A stretch of DNA of 21,482 nucleotides from an uncultured Pirellulales bacterium (lineage in GTDB: Bacteria; Planctomycetota; Planctomycetia; Pirellulales; Lacipirellulaceae): assembly GCA_947258835.1 (NCBI GenBank), contig CAMYJY010000006.1:1-21482 (forward strand), given 5' to 3'. The stretch's first letter is position 1, and each line of letters starts with the position of its first letter. Below are positions 7,548 to 14,493 of the stretch, piece after piece. Both the position numbers and the translations under genes were made by a program. The notes below the pieces were generated by a model. It saw nothing but the letters and a program-made list of their open reading frames with translations. It searched no databases and was not told the origin of the DNA.

Positions 7548-7621
7548 AGCCAGCGGCGGGAGTCGAACCCGCAACCCCCGCATTACGAATGCGGTGCTCT
7601 GCCAATTGAAGCTACGCTGGC
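7548..7621 (-). tRNA. tRNA-Thr (anticodon CGT)
   Basis: A full cloverleaf folds on the minus strand. The acceptor stem is GCCAGCG/CGCTGGC, the D arm starts GCTT and closes with GAGC, the anticodon stem is CCGCA/TGCGG around loop TTCGTAA, and the T arm is GCGGG-TTCGACT-CCCGC. The central loop triplet CGT decodes ACG, threonine. CCA is not encoded; the discriminator is T. It lies 77 bases upstream of the TPR/alpha-CTD gene on the same strand. Confidence 0.95.
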
Positions 7622-7720
7622 AGAAAAATGTAGCCCTGTAGGATACTCCAAGCAGGGCTGCCGGACAAGCCTGCCCCCGTCTCCTCGGAAATGGGGGTCG
7701 GGACGGGCTTGTGGAGGCGA

Positions 7721-7774
7721 GGGCCGCCCAGGTTGGCGAAGCCTACCTGGGCGGCCCCCGATCAAGTCGGGGGC
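7721..7774. repeat. Two overlapping hairpins upstream of tRNA-Thr
   Basis: Hairpin 1 pairs GGGCCGCCCAGGT (7721-7733) perfectly with 7745-7757. Hairpin 2 pairs GCCCCCGA (7754-7761) with TCGGGGGC (7767-7774) around TCAAG. They share 7754-7757, so both cannot form fully at once. The second hairpin and the following AGGCTCTGCCGC belong to the composite repeat family seen at 751-815. Confidence 0.75.
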
Positions 7775-7834
7775 AGGCTCTGCCGCTAGAGGTTGTCTTA
7801 CGGCCCGTTCCGGCATCCCTCGGAGCCCCAGCGG

Positions 7835-7862
7835 TTGACAGCCGTCCCGCCGGGCCGATGAT
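7835..7862 (+). promoter_or_regulatory. Candidate promoter for the hydroxyacid dehydrogenase, giving a leaderless transcript
   Basis: A perfect -35 hexamer TTGACA (7835-7840) is followed after 16 bases by GATGAT (7857-7862), a 4/6 match to a -10 box. The ATG at 7872 begins only nine bases beyond this box, where transcription would be expected to start. No ribosome binding site is visible before the ATG, which fits a leaderless message. Confidence 0.4.
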
Positions 7863-7871
7863 CAAAGAATC

Positions 7872-8846
7872 ATGACCACACCTGCCCCGCAAATCACAGT
7901 CCTCGATGGTTTTACGCTGAACCCTGGCGACCTCAGCTGGGAGTCCCTGCAAGCTCTGGGGGAATGCGCGATTTATGACCGTACCGAACCCCACCAGGTC
8001 GTGGAGCGGGCGGCCACCGCCACGGTGGTGCTGACCAACAAGGTCGTGCTCACGGGGGAGCTGATCGCGGCACTGCCCCAGCTGGAGTCTATTGGTGTCC
8101 TGGCCACCGGCTACAACGTCGTTGATCTGGAGGCCGCCAGCCAACGCGGCATCCTGGTGACGAATGTTCCGGCGTACAGCACGGCCTCCGTGGCCCAAAT
8201 GGTATTCGCCCACATCCTAAATTTTACGCAGCGCGTCAGCGAGCATCACCGCGCGGTCGCGGCCGGGCGCTGGGCCGCCTCAGCGGATTTTTGTTTTTGG
8301 GATGTTCCTCTCGTCGAGCTGGCTGGCAAGACCATGGGAATTGTGGGGCTGGGGCAGACTGGCCGCGCCGTGGCCAAGCTGGCCGACGCGCTGGGCATGC
8401 GGGTGTTGGCGGCGACGCGTTCCGCTCGGGAACTGCCCGCCTATGTCACCAGACGGGAACTGGATCCGCTCTTTCAGGAGTCGGACGTCATTAGCCTCCA
8501 CTGTCCCCTCACGCCCGCCACGGAAAAGCTCGTCAATCGTCACCGCCTGGGGCTGATGAAAAAAACCGCTTTGCTGATCAACACCAGCCGCGGTGCCGTG
8601 ATTGACGAAGTCGCCTTGGCCGAGGCGCTGAGTGCCGGCGCCCTGGCCGGTGCCGGGCTGGACGTGCTGTCCGTTGAGCCACCGCCAGCCAATCATCCTC
8701 TGATTGGCGCCCCGAATTGCGTGCTGACTCCGCACATCGCCTGGGCCACGCGGGAAGCGCGGGTCCGCTTGCTGGAGACGGTCGTGGAAAACATCGCCGC
8801 CTTCTTGGCCGGCCGTCCGCAAAACGTTGTGAATGAGGGCTGTTGA
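7872..8846 (+). CDS. NAD-dependent D-2-hydroxyacid dehydrogenase, glycerate dehydrogenase (hydroxypyruvate reductase) type
   Basis: A 324-residue cytosolic enzyme of the D-isomer 2-hydroxyacid dehydrogenase family. The NAD-binding motif is GLGQTG (159-164). The catalytic triad of the family is visible as Arg240 (INTSRGAVID), Glu269 (DVLSVEPP) and His288 (LTPHIAWAT). The stretch TNVPAYSTASVAQMVFAHIL and WDVPLVELAGKTMGIVGLGQ resemble HprA/glycerate dehydrogenases, which interconvert hydroxypyruvate and D-glycerate. Substrate choice within this family cannot be fixed from sequence alone. It is read divergently from the tRNA and stands alone. Proximity to the fhc genes would fit C1/serine metabolism but is weak evidence. 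Confidence 0.88.
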   Translation: MTTPAPQITVLDGFTLNPGDLSWESLQALGECAIYDRTEPHQVVERAATATVVLTNKVVLTGELIAALPQLESIGVLATGYNVVDLEAASQRGILVTNVPAYSTASVAQMVFAHILNFTQRVSEHHRAVAAGRWAASADFCFWDVPLVELAGKTMGIVGLGQTGRAVAKLADALGMRVLAATRSARELPAYVTRRELDPLFQESDVISLHCPLTPATEKLVNRHRLGLMKKTALLINTSRGAVIDEVALAEALSAGALAGAGLDVLSVEPPPANHPLIGAPNCVLTPHIAWATREARVRLLETVVENIAAFLAGRPQNVVNEGC

Positions 8847-9248
8847 GAACTGGGAGGCAACTCTTGTGACCTGCGGGATCCGACTCGACTTCCGAATGGT
8901 GCTGACACCTTTTACTTTTAAGACGCCCACACAACGTGGCGGCTGGTGCGGATTTTTATGCGCAAATTTCTGTATATTTTGTATACTATAACAGTACGGT
9001 GGGCCCCCGGCGGCCCGCAGCTGTTGCTTCAGCTGCTACCATTAAATAACTCAAATTAAAAACAAGGCTTCCATGAAGCCGGTAAAGCCCGGAAAATCAG
9101 ATCGTGTTTTCGCATAGCGGCGGCTGACCACGAATGCTGGCCGGTAGGTCGATGGAGTAGGCTTTTCCGGCACAAACCGGCCAGCACTAGGGATACCTTT
9201 TTTCACTTTGAGTAAATAACTCTCACTGCAACGAGCATGGAGTTGAGG
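8847..9248. other. Spacer upstream of the DUF1559 gene with AT-rich patch and small hairpins
   Basis: No gene is seen. An AT-rich patch (8951-8991) contains TATACT at 8982-8987, a possible -10 box without a clear -35. Hairpins lie at 9017-9036 (GCAGCTG/CAGCTGC) and 9066-9080 (GGCTTC/GAAGCC). A 13-base inverted pair (12 matching) lies at 9133-9145 and 9176-9188 (TGCTGGCCGGT/ACCGGCCAGCA). The 10-mer TAAATAACTC occurs at 9043-9052 and again at 9213-9222. Confidence 0.5.
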
Positions 9249-10403
9249 ATGAGACCGCGTGGGATGTGGAGGATACGTTTATCCGCTGTGGCGCGACAGT
9301 CCGCCGCCTTCACGTTGGTGGAGCTCTTGGTCGTCATCGCGATTATTGGCACATTGCTCGTCATTCTCCTCCCTGCCGTACAAGCTGCTCGTGAGGCGGC
9401 CCGCCGGGTGCAATGTGTGAGTCACATCAAAAACCTGGCCCTGGCGGTCCATAACTATCATGACACGCACGGTGAATTACCCCCGGCCGCGCGGATGCCC
9501 GATTCCGTTGTGCCCACCTCCTCTGAGCACGAAGTCGTCGAAGTTGCCAACGGCCAACAGCTGGGGCCGAATTGGGCCGTTTTGATTTTGCCCTATCTGG
9601 AGCAGCAAGCGCTGTACAATACTTTTGTGTTTCAAGACAGCACCGGGGCCACCGTCCCGTTGGGAGACTTGGCCAACGAACCGGCCCGTAGTGCCACGTT
9701 AAGTATCATGCTCTGTCCGAGCGACTCCGGGAGTGACCAGCTCTGTAATATTGAAAGCATTGAGCCTACCGCCCAAGGAGACTGGGGACGTGGGAACTAT
9801 GCCATCAATGCCTTCCAAATGTACCCTCCCTTCTACTGGTCGGCGATAGACGGCGGTACGTGGGGCTGGCAAAACATCCTCCGCCGAGGAGTTACCGGAA
9901 TCAATGAAGGCCTACGCTTGGGCCAGCTGACCGATGGGACTTCCAATACCCTGATGCTCAGCGAAATTCGCATCGGCCTGGCCGATATCGACTCCCGCGG
10001 CACGTGGGCCATGGGACTCTGCGGTTCCAGCTATTTGTGCAGACAGGCCTCCAACTACCTGAGTTCCCCGAACAGCTGCGCGTTTGCAGCTGATGATATT
10101 CTCGGGGGTCCCATCCTAGATGCCAACATCGGCAGGTTCACCCTCAGTTTGGAATGCATGACCGTTGATTTCATCTACTGGCCCAGCGTGCAGTCCGTGG
10201 TCCGCAGTTCGCACCCGGGAGGCGTGAATGCGGCCTTGGCGGATGCTAGTGTCCGCTTCATCAGTGATGCGATTGATACCGGTGAGGTGGGAGACGAATT
10301 TGACTACAACAGCCTCAGCACATTTCCCGATCAGTTCAAGACTTGGCAGCGACTCAATTTGTCAAACGATGGTCTGCTGCTGAACCAGGACTTCCTGCCC
10401 TAG
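9249..10403 (+). CDS. DUF1559 prepilin-like protein (planctomycete H-X9-DG family)
   Basis: About 384 residues. The N-terminus carries a type IV prepilin methylation signal: a basic leader, then AFTLVELLVVIAIIGTLLVI and the DUF1559 signature LLPAVQAAREAARRVQC. The body has the family's NYHDTHGELPPA and a C-terminal HPGGVNAALADASVRFI, the H-X9-DG-type region. Such proteins occur in many paralogues per planctomycete genome, are probably exported by a type II/pseudopilus-like route and have no firmly known function. I chose the ATG at 9249 because GGAG lies six bases upstream; an ATG at 9237 without such a site is the alternative. The stop codon overlaps that of fhcB on the other strand. Confidence 0.93.
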   Translation: MRPRGMWRIRLSAVARQSAAFTLVELLVVIAIIGTLLVILLPAVQAAREAARRVQCVSHIKNLALAVHNYHDTHGELPPAARMPDSVVPTSSEHEVVEVANGQQLGPNWAVLILPYLEQQALYNTFVFQDSTGATVPLGDLANEPARSATLSIMLCPSDSGSDQLCNIESIEPTAQGDWGRGNYAINAFQMYPPFYWSAIDGGTWGWQNILRRGVTGINEGLRLGQLTDGTSNTLMLSEIRIGLADIDSRGTWAMGLCGSSYLCRQASNYLSSPNSCAFAADDILGGPILDANIGRFTLSLECMTVDFIYWPSVQSVVRSSHPGGVNAALADASVRFISDAIDTGEVGDEFDYNSLSTFPDQFKTWQRLNLSNDGLLLNQDFLP

Positions 10404-11692
10404 CGCAATCCACGGCTCGCGTCGCTATTCGCCAAGGCCTGCTGGATGTCTTGCAGCACCTGGGCTGCACTCGGTAACGCACTTGGGAGCACGGCGCGCA
10501 CGGGAAGCGGCACTTCATCCAGGCGGAAAACCGTCCCCGCGCAATGTACGCCGTCGCTGGCCGTGGTGAAATGGACGTCGGCTGCCAACGGGTTTGCACC
10601 TGCCTGCCCACCTGCCCGCGCCTCCAGCATAATGCGTGGGATTTGCGTTAACCGTTGTCGCGCGGCAGACGACAGTTTGCCGATCGCCTCACGACCCACA
10701 AATAATACCGCATCGACTTCCCCCCGACTCAGCAGCACATCGGCCGTGTATTCCTCGGGACCGTAGCGAGGATAGCCACGGGCCAGATTGACACCTCGGG
10801 GGTACCCGGTTTGCCAACACAGCACATTGGTGGCGCTGGGTTGCCCCAGGAGGCAGCCCACCGCGCGGGTGTGGGCATTCAAATCGGTGATCAGCTGCAG
10901 CAAGGCCTGGACATTGCCCTGGGGCACACCGTGGCGGGTCAGCCCCGGGCCCCAAAAAAAAGCTCCATATTTGGCCGTCTGGAAGCACCGTGCCAGGCTG
11001 TCCAACTCCTCGCGCGCAAGCCCGCCCACCCGCTCCGCGTCAAACGCCACGCCCTGGACTGCCGCCCGCAGGGCCCAGAGCAAATCAAAATCACATCCCG
11101 GCTCGATCTGCACGAATCGATCCGCCAGATCGGCCGTGGCCGTCTGTTCCACGTCCACTACCAGGACCTGCCGGCCGCGGCGACCCTGAGGCACAAACAG
11201 ACCGGGGGTATCCACCGTCCGTTCCCAGTGCCGGGGGTGACTTACAACCGGATTGCAGCCCCAATACACGACCAGGTCGGCCCGGTTTTTCACCTCGCCC
11301 AGCGAGGCGGTGCTTTGTCCGACTGCCTGCAGGGCCAAGAGGGAGGCGGTCTGGCAGCTGTCCGCTGCGGTATCGATGGTCGCTCCCAGGTGATCCGCCA
11401 CAGTGCACGCGGCCCGCTGCCCCGCCGTGCTGCTGGCGGAGAGGCCGCAGATGAGCGGCGCGCGACTTGCGGCCAATAGCTCAGCAGCTTTGTGGATGGC
11501 AACCGGGTACCCCACCGGGCGACCCGCGACCAGGGGCGAAATCGGTCCCGTCTCCGCCTGCGCCAGCCACCAATGTTCGCTTAATGAGCAGGCCTGGTCA
11601 GCAGCCACGACGTGGCCGTTTTGCACGTGCACGGTAAGATCATCGCACACACAGCCACAAACCGTGCAGGCCACGTCATGGATTGTTGGCAC
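10400..11692 (-). CDS. fhcB: Formyltransferase/hydrolase complex subunit B (formylmethanofuran dehydrogenase B homologue)
   Basis: A 430-residue homologue of FwdB/FmdB. In bacteria, subunits A-D form the complex that passes formyl groups from formyl-H4MPT to a methanofuran-type carrier and releases formate. The N-terminus keeps an iron-sulfur-type pattern, Cys9-x2-Cys12-x3-Cys16 (CTVCGCVCDDL) and Cys35 (QACSLSEHW). Cys113 (DSCQTASLLALQAVG) lines up with the metal-binding Cys/Sec of archaeal FwdB, followed by the conserved LGEVKNRADLVVYWGCNP. GTG at 11692 is the likely start; it overlaps the end of the acyltransferase gene by 17 bases, so the two are co-transcribed. The gene ends at a CTAG shared with the convergent DUF1559 gene. 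No other subunit is directly adjacent. Confidence 0.9.
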   Translation of the reverse strand: MPTIHDVACTVCGCVCDDLTVHVQNGHVVAADQACSLSEHWWLAQAETGPISPLVAGRPVGYPVAIHKAAELLAASRAPLICGLSASSTAGQRAACTVADHLGATIDTAADSCQTASLLALQAVGQSTASLGEVKNRADLVVYWGCNPVVSHPRHWERTVDTPGLFVPQGRRGRQVLVVDVEQTATADLADRFVQIEPGCDFDLLWALRAAVQGVAFDAERVGGLAREELDSLARCFQTAKYGAFFWGPGLTRHGVPQGNVQALLQLITDLNAHTRAVGCLLGQPSATNVLCWQTGYPRGVNLARGYPRYGPEEYTADVLLSRGEVDAVLFVGREAIGKLSSAARQRLTQIPRIMLEARAGGQAGANPLAADVHFTTASDGVHCAGTVFRLDEVPLPVRAVLPSALPSAAQVLQDIQQALANSDASRGLR

Positions 11693-12521
11693 CCTGCCGC
11701 CCTTCTTCGTTGGTTTCCCAAGCGCTTAATTTTTCGCTGATGAACTGAATGATCTTTTCGTTTTCTGCCGCGCCTCGGCCTTTGACCGCGAGTAGAGGGC
11801 CGAAGGCAAAATGAACTTTTTTGCTGGGATCGATCTTGCCGAAATCGGAAATGATGGCACCCAGGTCCCAAGCATCCGTGCGAAGAGCCAGCGGTACGAT
11901 GGGGACCTTCGCCCGACTGGCCAGTTTCACCCCGATCGAATTGAATTCTCCCGGCTGAAAATTCTGCGTCCGCTCGCCCTGTGGAAAAATGATGAGTGAA
12001 ATGCCTTGGGCCAACCGCTCCAGGCCGCCACGAAGCATCCGTTTCAAATCACCGCGGGGATCCGTCTGAGTGACGGCAATTGGATTGCGAGAGCGCATGA
12101 CGTGCTTAAAAATAGGATAGTTGATGAGCTGCTCTTTGACTACAAATGTGACCTGACGCAGGGGCTGGATCAACCCCGGTAACACCATCGTTTCCAGCGT
12201 GCTCATGTGATTTCCCACCACCAGGCACGGCCCTTCCACGGCACGCAAATTACGCAGTCCCGTCACCTCAATTTGCACCCCCACGCTTTCCAAGGCGTGG
12301 GTCACCTCCCAGCTGCTGCGGATCCAGTCCTGCCCGTCGTAGGTTGACCATTTGGCCTTCATGCCCGCGCGGATGACAATCGAGGTCAGCCGCGCGAAAA
12401 AAACCAGACTGGGGAAGCGGCGGGCCAGCCATGATACGCGCAGCGGAGCGGTGCGATACGTATCGTCTGTCACGGGCAGTGGGAGGGCGGTAGGTTCCAA
12501 GGCAGTGGTTGGGTGGGGCAT
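11676..12521 (-). CDS. PlsC-like 1-acylglycerol-3-phosphate O-acyltransferase
   Basis: A 281-residue protein with the acyltransferase fold used to acylate lysophosphatidate. Motif 1 reads NHMSTLE (104-110), an H-x4-E variant of the usual H-x4-D. Motif 3 reads FPQGERT (179-185) in place of FPEGTRS. A following VPIVPLALR matches motif 4. The N-terminal half has one hydrophobic stretch near residues 38-50 that could associate with the membrane. The protein is a distant member of the family, so the exact acyl acceptor is uncertain. Its stop lies inside fhcB. The ATG at 12521 comes after a gap of 268 bases holding a dRS3-like repeat pair, and so probably begins the acyltransferase-fhcB unit. A role connected with C1 metabolism is not implied by the sequence. 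Confidence 0.85.
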   Translation of the reverse strand: MPHPTTALEPTALPLPVTDDTYRTAPLRVSWLARRFPSLVFFARLTSIVIRAGMKAKWSTYDGQDWIRSSWEVTHALESVGVQIEVTGLRNLRAVEGPCLVVGNHMSTLETMVLPGLIQPLRQVTFVVKEQLINYPIFKHVMRSRNPIAVTQTDPRGDLKRMLRGGLERLAQGISLIIFPQGERTQNFQPGEFNSIGVKLASRAKVPIVPLALRTDAWDLGAIISDFGKIDPSKKVHFAFGPLLAVKGRGAAENEKIIQFISEKLSAWETNEEGRQGANNP

Positions 12522-12640
12522 AGGTCGGCTCGCCTGGTGAAGGAAAGTTGCCGCAGGATACCAGGAATCCTCTGCCCGAGACTAGTGCTTGCCGCGCGAC
12601 GCACCTTGTGGTTTCCACTTGGCATGGCATTTTTAAGGGT

Positions 12641-12716
12641 ACGTCATTCCCGCGCAGGCGGGAATCTATATTGCCCGCGACCTGCTACTGGATTCCCGCC
12701 TCCGCGGGAATGACGT
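12641..12716. repeat. Paired dRS3-like inverted repeat, copy B
   Basis: The 26-base arms at 12641-12666 and 12691-12716 are inverted copies with 25 matches, separated by 24 bases. Each arm contains the palindrome ATTCCCGC...GCGGGAAT. The structure, ACGTCA ends and arm length are the same as in copy A at 4773-4841, while the spacers differ. It lies in the gap between fhcC and the acyltransferase gene; nothing else is seen in 12522-12789. Confidence 0.9.
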
Positions 12717-12789
12717 GAGAGGGTAGCGGGATAGCAATAGGTGCGCTCGCGTTTTGTTGGCAACATCTGTCTGGCAAGTCCCGGCGATT

Positions 12790-13614
12790 CTAGCCGTCTG
12801 CCTGACGCACCAGCAGCTCACCGCGGCCCCCGGTTAAGAAGTCACCATGAAACAAATCGCAAGGGGCGTGCAGCAAGGCCTCGTCGACGGCAAAACCTTG
12901 GCCCCGCAATTCCCGGCACAGCAGCCGCAAGATGGGCGGTTGGGTTGTGCAGGCATACCGAAAACTGGGCAGGAGCGGTGGTGGATCGGGTCCGAAGAGA
13001 CCCAGCGTTCCCCGCCGCATGCCGGCTCCTGGGCGGAGGCCGCACTGGCCCATCACGAGTATCGTGCCGGCTAGCAACTGCATGCCCAGCAAGTCGCCGG
13101 CGGCACCGCCCACGGCGATCATCCCCCGTCGCATGGCCAGGCCGACTTCGTGTCCCGCGTTGCCGTCTACCAGGATGGTGCCGCCCGACATGCCACGCGA
13201 CGAACCTCGGTAGGCAGCACCCACCAGATCTCCGGCATGCCCATGCACGTGGAGCAGGCCGCCTTGCATCTCGGCCCCCGCCCACGTTTGGACGGAACCG
13301 TGCACATGCAGTTGACCACCGGCCATCTGGCTGCCCAAATGCCGGCCGCCGTGACCATGCACGTGGATCTCGCCCTCGGTCAGTCCCGCGCCAATCCAGT
13401 GCACGCCAGAGAGGTCGCCTGCAAAATCGAACCGGAGGTCTGCCGCACTCCCAGACAAGGCAAACATTTCGGCCAGCGGGCGCCGCTGGTTGCCATGGAA
13501 GATTTCAAATTGACCAATTTCACCTAAGCTCTTGTCTCGAGCCCAGCTGGGCGTCAGGCCCTCAAGCTCTACGGGGACCGATGTCTGGGCGGTGTAAGTT
13601 AAGGTGAGTGTCAC
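12790..13614 (-). CDS. fhcC: Formyltransferase/hydrolase complex subunit C (formylmethanofuran dehydrogenase C homologue)
   Basis: A 274-residue protein dominated by glycine-rich repeats of the GxxxG-x-x-M-x-x-G type (for example GGRHLGSQMAGGQLHVHG, GHAGDLVGAAYRGSSRGMSGG and GNAGHEVGLAMRRG), which build the right-handed beta-helix of FwdC/FhcC. Glutamate-synthase alpha C-terminal domains share this fold, but the length and neighbouring fhcA and fhcB favour FhcC. The C-terminal 60 residues (after LFGPDPPP) are non-repetitive. The start is GTG at 13614 with a weak ribosome binding site. It is separated from the acyltransferase gene by 268 bases and from fhcA by the opposite-strand HAMP-like gene, so it is probably its own unit. 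Confidence 0.88.
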   Translation of the reverse strand: MTLTLTYTAQTSVPVELEGLTPSWARDKSLGEIGQFEIFHGNQRRPLAEMFALSGSAADLRFDFAGDLSGVHWIGAGLTEGEIHVHGHGGRHLGSQMAGGQLHVHGSVQTWAGAEMQGGLLHVHGHAGDLVGAAYRGSSRGMSGGTILVDGNAGHEVGLAMRRGMIAVGGAAGDLLGMQLLAGTILVMGQCGLRPGAGMRRGTLGLFGPDPPPLLPSFRYACTTQPPILRLLCRELRGQGFAVDEALLHAPCDLFHGDFLTGGRGELLVRQADG

Positions 13615-13993
13615 GGTTTGTTACCGGTCTGCTGTGCTACGCGGGCTACCAAAGGATCAATACGGCAGCCATTTCCGCGGGAAGTTGTGACTGCTTCCGC
13701 AAATTTAAGTGACGAACCCAGGCGGGTAAATGCCTGGCTGACCGGGGGCGGCGATCCACTGTTGCCAGCCCGGCGCGCTCTGCCGCGCTGCGGGTTGTGC
13801 GGAAGATAGCGAATGCCCGCCTTGGTTCAACAGTATGTTTGATGTGGTGATTTGTTTGGCGCGGTAAGGAATGTCGTAAAGCTACCAGATTCTTCCCGTG
13901 CTCCATTGCGCAGCGGTAAAAAGTATGGCCTAGACTTGCGTATCAAGTTTTTTTGGGACCAACTCGTGGTAGTCATGACAGGGGTAATCAGAG
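13615..13993. other. Divergent intergenic region between fhcC and the HAMP-like gene
   Basis: This 379-base stretch must hold the promoters for both divergent genes. Short frames occur but none has a recognisable domain or ribosome binding site. I see no clear -35/-10 pair. The AT-rich part at 13915-13955, with a run of seven T, lies 40-80 bases upstream of the rightward gene. Confidence 0.45.
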
Positions 13994-14482
13994 ATGTCCA
14001 ACCTTCCTAGGCGACGTAAGTATTTTGTTGACAAAAAAGTGCAAGGAGCTTTGATGCGGCGAGCGGCTCGCTATTGGTTTTTTAGCGTAGTCGTCGTGGC
14101 CTCCATAACTATTTTGGGGTGGCTGTTTATTACGCCAGGCGTCGCGAGCTTGGCGGAACTGCGTCAGCATATCCCGCTGATAATCAAAGCCATGCTGATG
14201 GCTATGCTGGCATCCGTTCTCGTTTTGCCCGTCATCCTGATCGATTTGGCCCGGATGAGTAATCGATTTACCGGTCCCATACTGCGGCTGGGGCGAGCCA
14301 TGCGACAGGCCGCCGACGGACAGCGAGTCGATCCCGTCCTCTTTCGTGATGACGATTACTGGCAAGAGCATGCCGATGCCTTCAATCAGATGCTCGTATA
14401 TCTCGAGGCCGTGGCGAAGTCAGCAGAGGCCCCGCCGTGGAGCCAGGGTGACACGATCCCGCCCCGGGAAATCGCCAGCTGA
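13994..14482 (+). CDS. Small two-TM protein with HAMP-like domain
   Basis: 162 residues. A basic N-terminus (MSNLPRRRKYFVDKKVQGALMRR) is followed by two membrane segments, about residues 28-48 and 62-84, with a short loop between. Residues 85-145 resemble a HAMP linker (RFTGPILRLGRAMRQAADGQ...DAFNQML). No kinase, cyclase or methyl-accepting domain follows; the tail is short and polar. Proteins of this layout are common in planctomycetes and their function is not known. AGGGG lies about nine bases before the ATG. It is the only rightward gene within the fhc/nrf stretch and converges with fhcA (11-base gap). It may simply separate two leftward units. Confidence 0.75.
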   Translation: MSNLPRRRKYFVDKKVQGALMRRAARYWFFSVVVVASITILGWLFITPGVASLAELRQHIPLIIKAMLMAMLASVLVLPVILIDLARMSNRFTGPILRLGRAMRQAADGQRVDPVLFRDDDYWQEHADAFNQMLVYLEAVAKSAEAPPWSQGDTIPPREIAS

Positions 14483-14493
14483 TTTCCGTGGGA

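Noticed and set aside
7721..7774. Intrinsic terminator after the dehydrogenase or tRNA
   Set aside because: Strong stems but no U-run in either direction, and the position is upstream of both flanking genes.
4773..12716. CRISPR array from the repeated ATTCCCGC palindromes
   Set aside because: Only paired inverted units at distant sites, no regular direct repeats with spacers, and no cas genes.
12741..13607. 288-codon plus-strand frame opposite fhcC
   Set aside because: Arg/Pro-rich shadow frame; fhcC with its glycine repeats is on the other strand.
13646..13906. Possible 86-codon gene in the fhcC/HAMP spacer
   Set aside because: No ribosome binding site, no hydrophobic or domain pattern, composition like frame-shifted noise.
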